From an uncultured Lachnospiraceae bacterium (GTDB lineage Bacteria > Bacillota > Clostridia > Lachnospirales > Lachnospiraceae): a DNA stretch of 15,974 nucleotides. The first letter of the stretch is position 1. Each line of letters begins with the position of its first letter. The notes beneath the pieces are model-generated. The model was not told where the DNA came from. It saw only the letters and a program-made list of their open reading frames with translations, and ran no database searches. Positions 14,587-15,974 of this stretch are shown piece after piece. Both the position numbers and the translations under genes were made by a program. The DNA is taken from NCBI GenBank assembly GCA_947625995.1, contig CANQQN010000014.1:1-15974 (forward strand). The letters run 5' to 3'.

Positions 14587-14823
14587 ATGACTACTGCTAA
14601 AGTTTTCCAAAGCGGAAACAGTCAGGCTATTCGCATACCTAGCGAATTTCACACAGAACAAAAAGAGTTCTTCATCCGTCGGCTTGGAGAATGTCTTTAT
14701 CTGATTCCGACTTCTGACCCGTGGTATCTGGTGCGTATGGGACTGGGCAAAGCATCCGAAGAACCTGATTTTGACAGGGAACAGCCTATGCTTTCAGATT
14801 CACCTGAGCGGGAGGAATTTTAA
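14587..14823 (+). CDS. vapB: VagC/VapB-type antitoxin (AbrB/MazE-like fold)
   Basis: A 78-residue antitoxin. The N-terminal swapped-hairpin DNA-binding domain shows AKVFQSGNSQAIRIPSEF, the signature of the VagC/VapB group. The C-terminal acidic part (ASEEPDFDREQPMLSD) should wrap the toxin and block its active site. I chose ATG 14587 because AAAGGAGAGG lies at the right distance; the upstream in-frame ATG at 14560 lies inside the operator and would be at or before the transcription start. The stop overlaps the toxin start by one base (TAATG). It is expected to repress its own promoter at the palindrome at 14548-14570. Confidence 0.9.
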   Translation: MTTAKVFQSGNSQAIRIPSEFHTEQKEFFIRRLGECLYLIPTSDPWYLVRMGLGKASEEPDFDREQPMLSDSPEREEF

Positions 14824-15221
14824 TGTATCTTTTAGACACAAATATTTGCATTTACGCAATGAAAGGGATGTATCCTCATATTGCAGAAAAAATGCTGACA
14901 ATCCGCCCGGAACAGATAAAACTCTCATCTATCACCGTACTGGAGTTGGAATATGGTGCCGCCAAGAGCAAATGGGGCGATCGTTCCAAGGAAGCTATGC
15001 GGGCTTTTTTGGCAGCTTTTGATGTGCTTCCCTTTACATATGAAGATGCTAGACAATGCGGTTTGCTTCGGGCACGGCTGGCTGCTGCAGGTACACCAAT
15101 CGGAGCGTACGACATTATGATTGCCGCTCAGGGGATAGCCCGCGGACTGACTGTCGTAACACATAACACCTCTGAATTTCAACGCGTTCCAGGAATACTT
15201 CTTGAAGATTGGGCAGGTTGA
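14823..15221 (+). CDS. vapC: VapC-type PIN-domain ribonuclease toxin
   Basis: A 132-residue PIN-domain endoribonuclease. VapC toxins cut tRNA or rRNA and stop translation when the antitoxin is lost. Acidic magnesium ligands are visible: Asp5 (LLDTNICIY), Glu41 (SSITVLELEYG), Asp97 (GTPIGAYDIMIAAQ), and the fourth region VTHNTSEFQRVPG with Asn115 and Glu118. The ending GILLEDWAG is typical of the VagD/VapC subgroup. It is translationally coupled to the antitoxin through TAATG. Nothing suggests inactivation. The RNA target cannot be read from sequence. Confidence 0.92.
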   Translation: MYLLDTNICIYAMKGMYPHIAEKMLTIRPEQIKLSSITVLELEYGAAKSKWGDRSKEAMRAFLAAFDVLPFTYEDARQCGLLRARLAAAGTPIGAYDIMIAAQGIARGLTVVTHNTSEFQRVPGILLEDWAG

Positions 15222-15281
15222 TTTCTGTTTTAAGAGCACTTTTATATAGGATGTGATTATTCTGAAAATAAAAAGGAGTTT

Positions 15282-15338
15282 ATGAATATCCTGTTGATCT
15301 TGCTGCTTTCCATTTTCATTCTCCTTTTTCTGACCTGA
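15282..15338 (+). CDS. tiny hydrophobic ORF with sequestered ribosome site
   Basis: A possible 18-residue membrane peptide, MNILLILLLSIFILLFLT, preceded by AAAAAGGAG three bases from the ATG. The ribosome site (15270-15278) is exactly complementary to CTCCTTTTT (15321-15329) at the end of the same ORF, and ATGAA can also pair with TTCAT. The RNA could therefore hide its own start, as type I toxin messages do. The hydrophobicity may simply come from a pyrimidine-rich tract. No antisense RNA or homologue is established. It lies in the 302-base gap between vapC and the PH-domain gene, which otherwise holds the next promoter. Confidence 0.3.
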   Translation: MNILLILLLSIFILLFLT

Positions 15339-15427
15339 TCTTACTGTTAACCGGAAATGGCATCCGATTCTAATTGTCAACGAAGCTACAGATATTTTAA
15401 AATTCTTAGTGAATATAAAATTTTTCG

Positions 15428-15456
15428 TTGCATCTTGCCGATTATTATTATAAAAT
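15428..15456 (+). promoter_or_regulatory. promoter of the PH-domain gene
   Basis: TTGCAT (15428-15433), 17-base spacer, TAAAAT (15451-15456). The leader to ATG 15524 is about 60 bases. A weaker upstream choice is TTGTCA (15374-15379) with TAAAAT (15398-15403). Confidence 0.6.
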
Positions 15457-15523
15457 TTAATAAGAGATGTTTTTGAATGATCAGCGAACTGCTGCAAACG
15501 ATCTACAAAAGAAGGAGGACGTC

Positions 15524-15901
15524 ATGGAATTCAACGAAAGAAAAAGATGGTTATTTTTCGCGCTTCCCTTTACGTTTACGGTCTATACCGTTAAGGAAGA
15601 TATGATCACCATTGAGGAAGGATTTTTTCACAAAAAAGAAAATGACTGTTATATGTACAAGGTTCAGGACGTGCAGCTTCAGCGTTCTCTGATCGAGCGT
15701 CTGTTTGGCATCGGCACCGTCAAATGCTTCACCGGCGATACTACACACAAGGATCTTCTGATCCACCATGTGCGCCACGCCAAAGAGATCAAGGACTTTA
15801 TCCTAGACGCGTCCGAAAAAGCGCGGATCAAACGGCGCACCGTTAATATGCTGGATATCGGCGCAGACGAGATGTCCGATATCGACGATCTTCAGGCATA
15901 G
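15524..15901 (+). CDS. small bacterial PH-domain protein
   Basis: A 125-residue protein with one bacterial pleckstrin-homology-like domain (YdbS/DUF304 type). Visible are YTVKEDMITIEEGFFHKKENDCYMYK and DVQLQRSLIERLFGIGTV, in which QRLFGIGT-like residues are the family hallmark, followed by a helix and an acidic tail (DIGADEMSDIDD). There is no transmembrane segment, unlike many family members. ATG 15524 is chosen for GAAGGAGG six bases upstream; the open frame extends back to 15467 but that extension contains the ribosome site. Function is unknown. A role in membrane-associated or stress processes would be only a guess. Confidence 0.8.
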   Translation: MEFNERKRWLFFALPFTFTVYTVKEDMITIEEGFFHKKENDCYMYKVQDVQLQRSLIERLFGIGTVKCFTGDTTHKDLLIHHVRHAKEIKDFILDASEKARIKRRTVNMLDIGADEMSDIDDLQA

Positions 15902-15917
15902 GAACCTGATTCCCAAC

Positions 15918-15952
15918 GCCTGCCGGGTTTTCCCGTGAACGCGGCAGGTTTC
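15918..15952 (+). terminator. possible hairpin terminator after the PH-domain gene
   Basis: CCTGCCG (15919-15925) pairs with CGGCAGG (15942-15948), with a small inner CGGG/CCCG hairpin as alternative. The U tract is weak (TTTCC), so it may be a structured 3' end rather than a full terminator. Confidence 0.4.
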
Positions 15953-15974
15953 CATACCGTCAAAACAGGGCGCC

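Noticed and set aside
14925..15497. Minus-strand open frame of 190 codons across vapC and the following gap
   Set aside because: It overlaps the VapC coding region in antisense and crosses promoter DNA; the composition is not protein-like.
15467..15523. Upstream in-frame start of the PH-domain protein
   Set aside because: The extension contains the strong GGAGG site that serves ATG 15524 and is not domain-like.

Overview
This window looks like chromosomal DNA from an anaerobic Firmicute, most likely a gut-type Clostridia of the Lachnospiraceae kind. The reasons are the yqeG/aro/efp gene neighbourhood, a CpsB-C-D phosphotyrosine module whose kinase has a Gly-Lys-Tyr-rich tail, strong GGAGG-type ribosome binding sites, occasional TTG starts, and oxygen-sensitive 2-hydroxyacyl-CoA-dehydratase-type proteins. 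No rRNA, tRNA, CRISPR array or intact insertion sequence was seen.

Layout. (1) 28-1275, minus: glycerol kinase that lacks its C-terminal part; all reading frames close near the window edge. (2) 1341-3570, minus: efp - SEDS-family ftsW/spoVE-like gene - small HD-domain alarmone-hydrolase-like gene, apparently one unit from a promoter before efp, with a hairpin terminator after the HD gene. (3) 3695-6078, minus: yqeG - aroE - aroK - aroQ, a tightly overlapping operon for the middle of the shikimate pathway plus a HAD phosphatase. (4) 6182-9307, minus: CpsB-type tyrosine phosphatase (TTG start), Wzz/CpsC-type membrane activator, CpsD-type tyrosine kinase, and a membrane-anchored Ig-like/cadherin-like protein, closed by a strong terminator. 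No sugar-transferase genes are attached. (5) 9546-11183, plus: an ABC-F ATPase with an unusual second nucleotide site, divergent from the cps unit and sharing a two-way terminator with the next unit. (6) 11252-14200, minus: three genes joined by TAAATG junctions, encoding a DUF2229-type protein, an HgdB-like dehydratase/double-cubane-type protein and a BadF/HgdC-type ATPase activase. They look like the separated parts of a protein that is one giant polypeptide in many anaerobes. (7) 14243-15974, plus: an AT-rich accessory stretch with a VagC/VapB-VapC toxin-antitoxin pair under a palindromic operator, a tiny hydrophobic ORF with a sequestered ribosome binding site, and a small PH-domain protein.

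How they work together. Shikimate, cell-wall (FtsW-like), EF-P and stringent-response-like genes form the conserved housekeeping part. The Cps module would control surface polysaccharide or extracellular assembly by tyrosine phosphorylation. The three-gene activase/dehydratase unit is the best candidate for a poorly described redox system: ATP-driven low-potential electron transfer to an unknown substrate. The stretch from 14243 onward has the most unexplained small structures: an orphan minus-strand terminator, inverted repeats around a promoter, and the hydrophobic mini-ORF.
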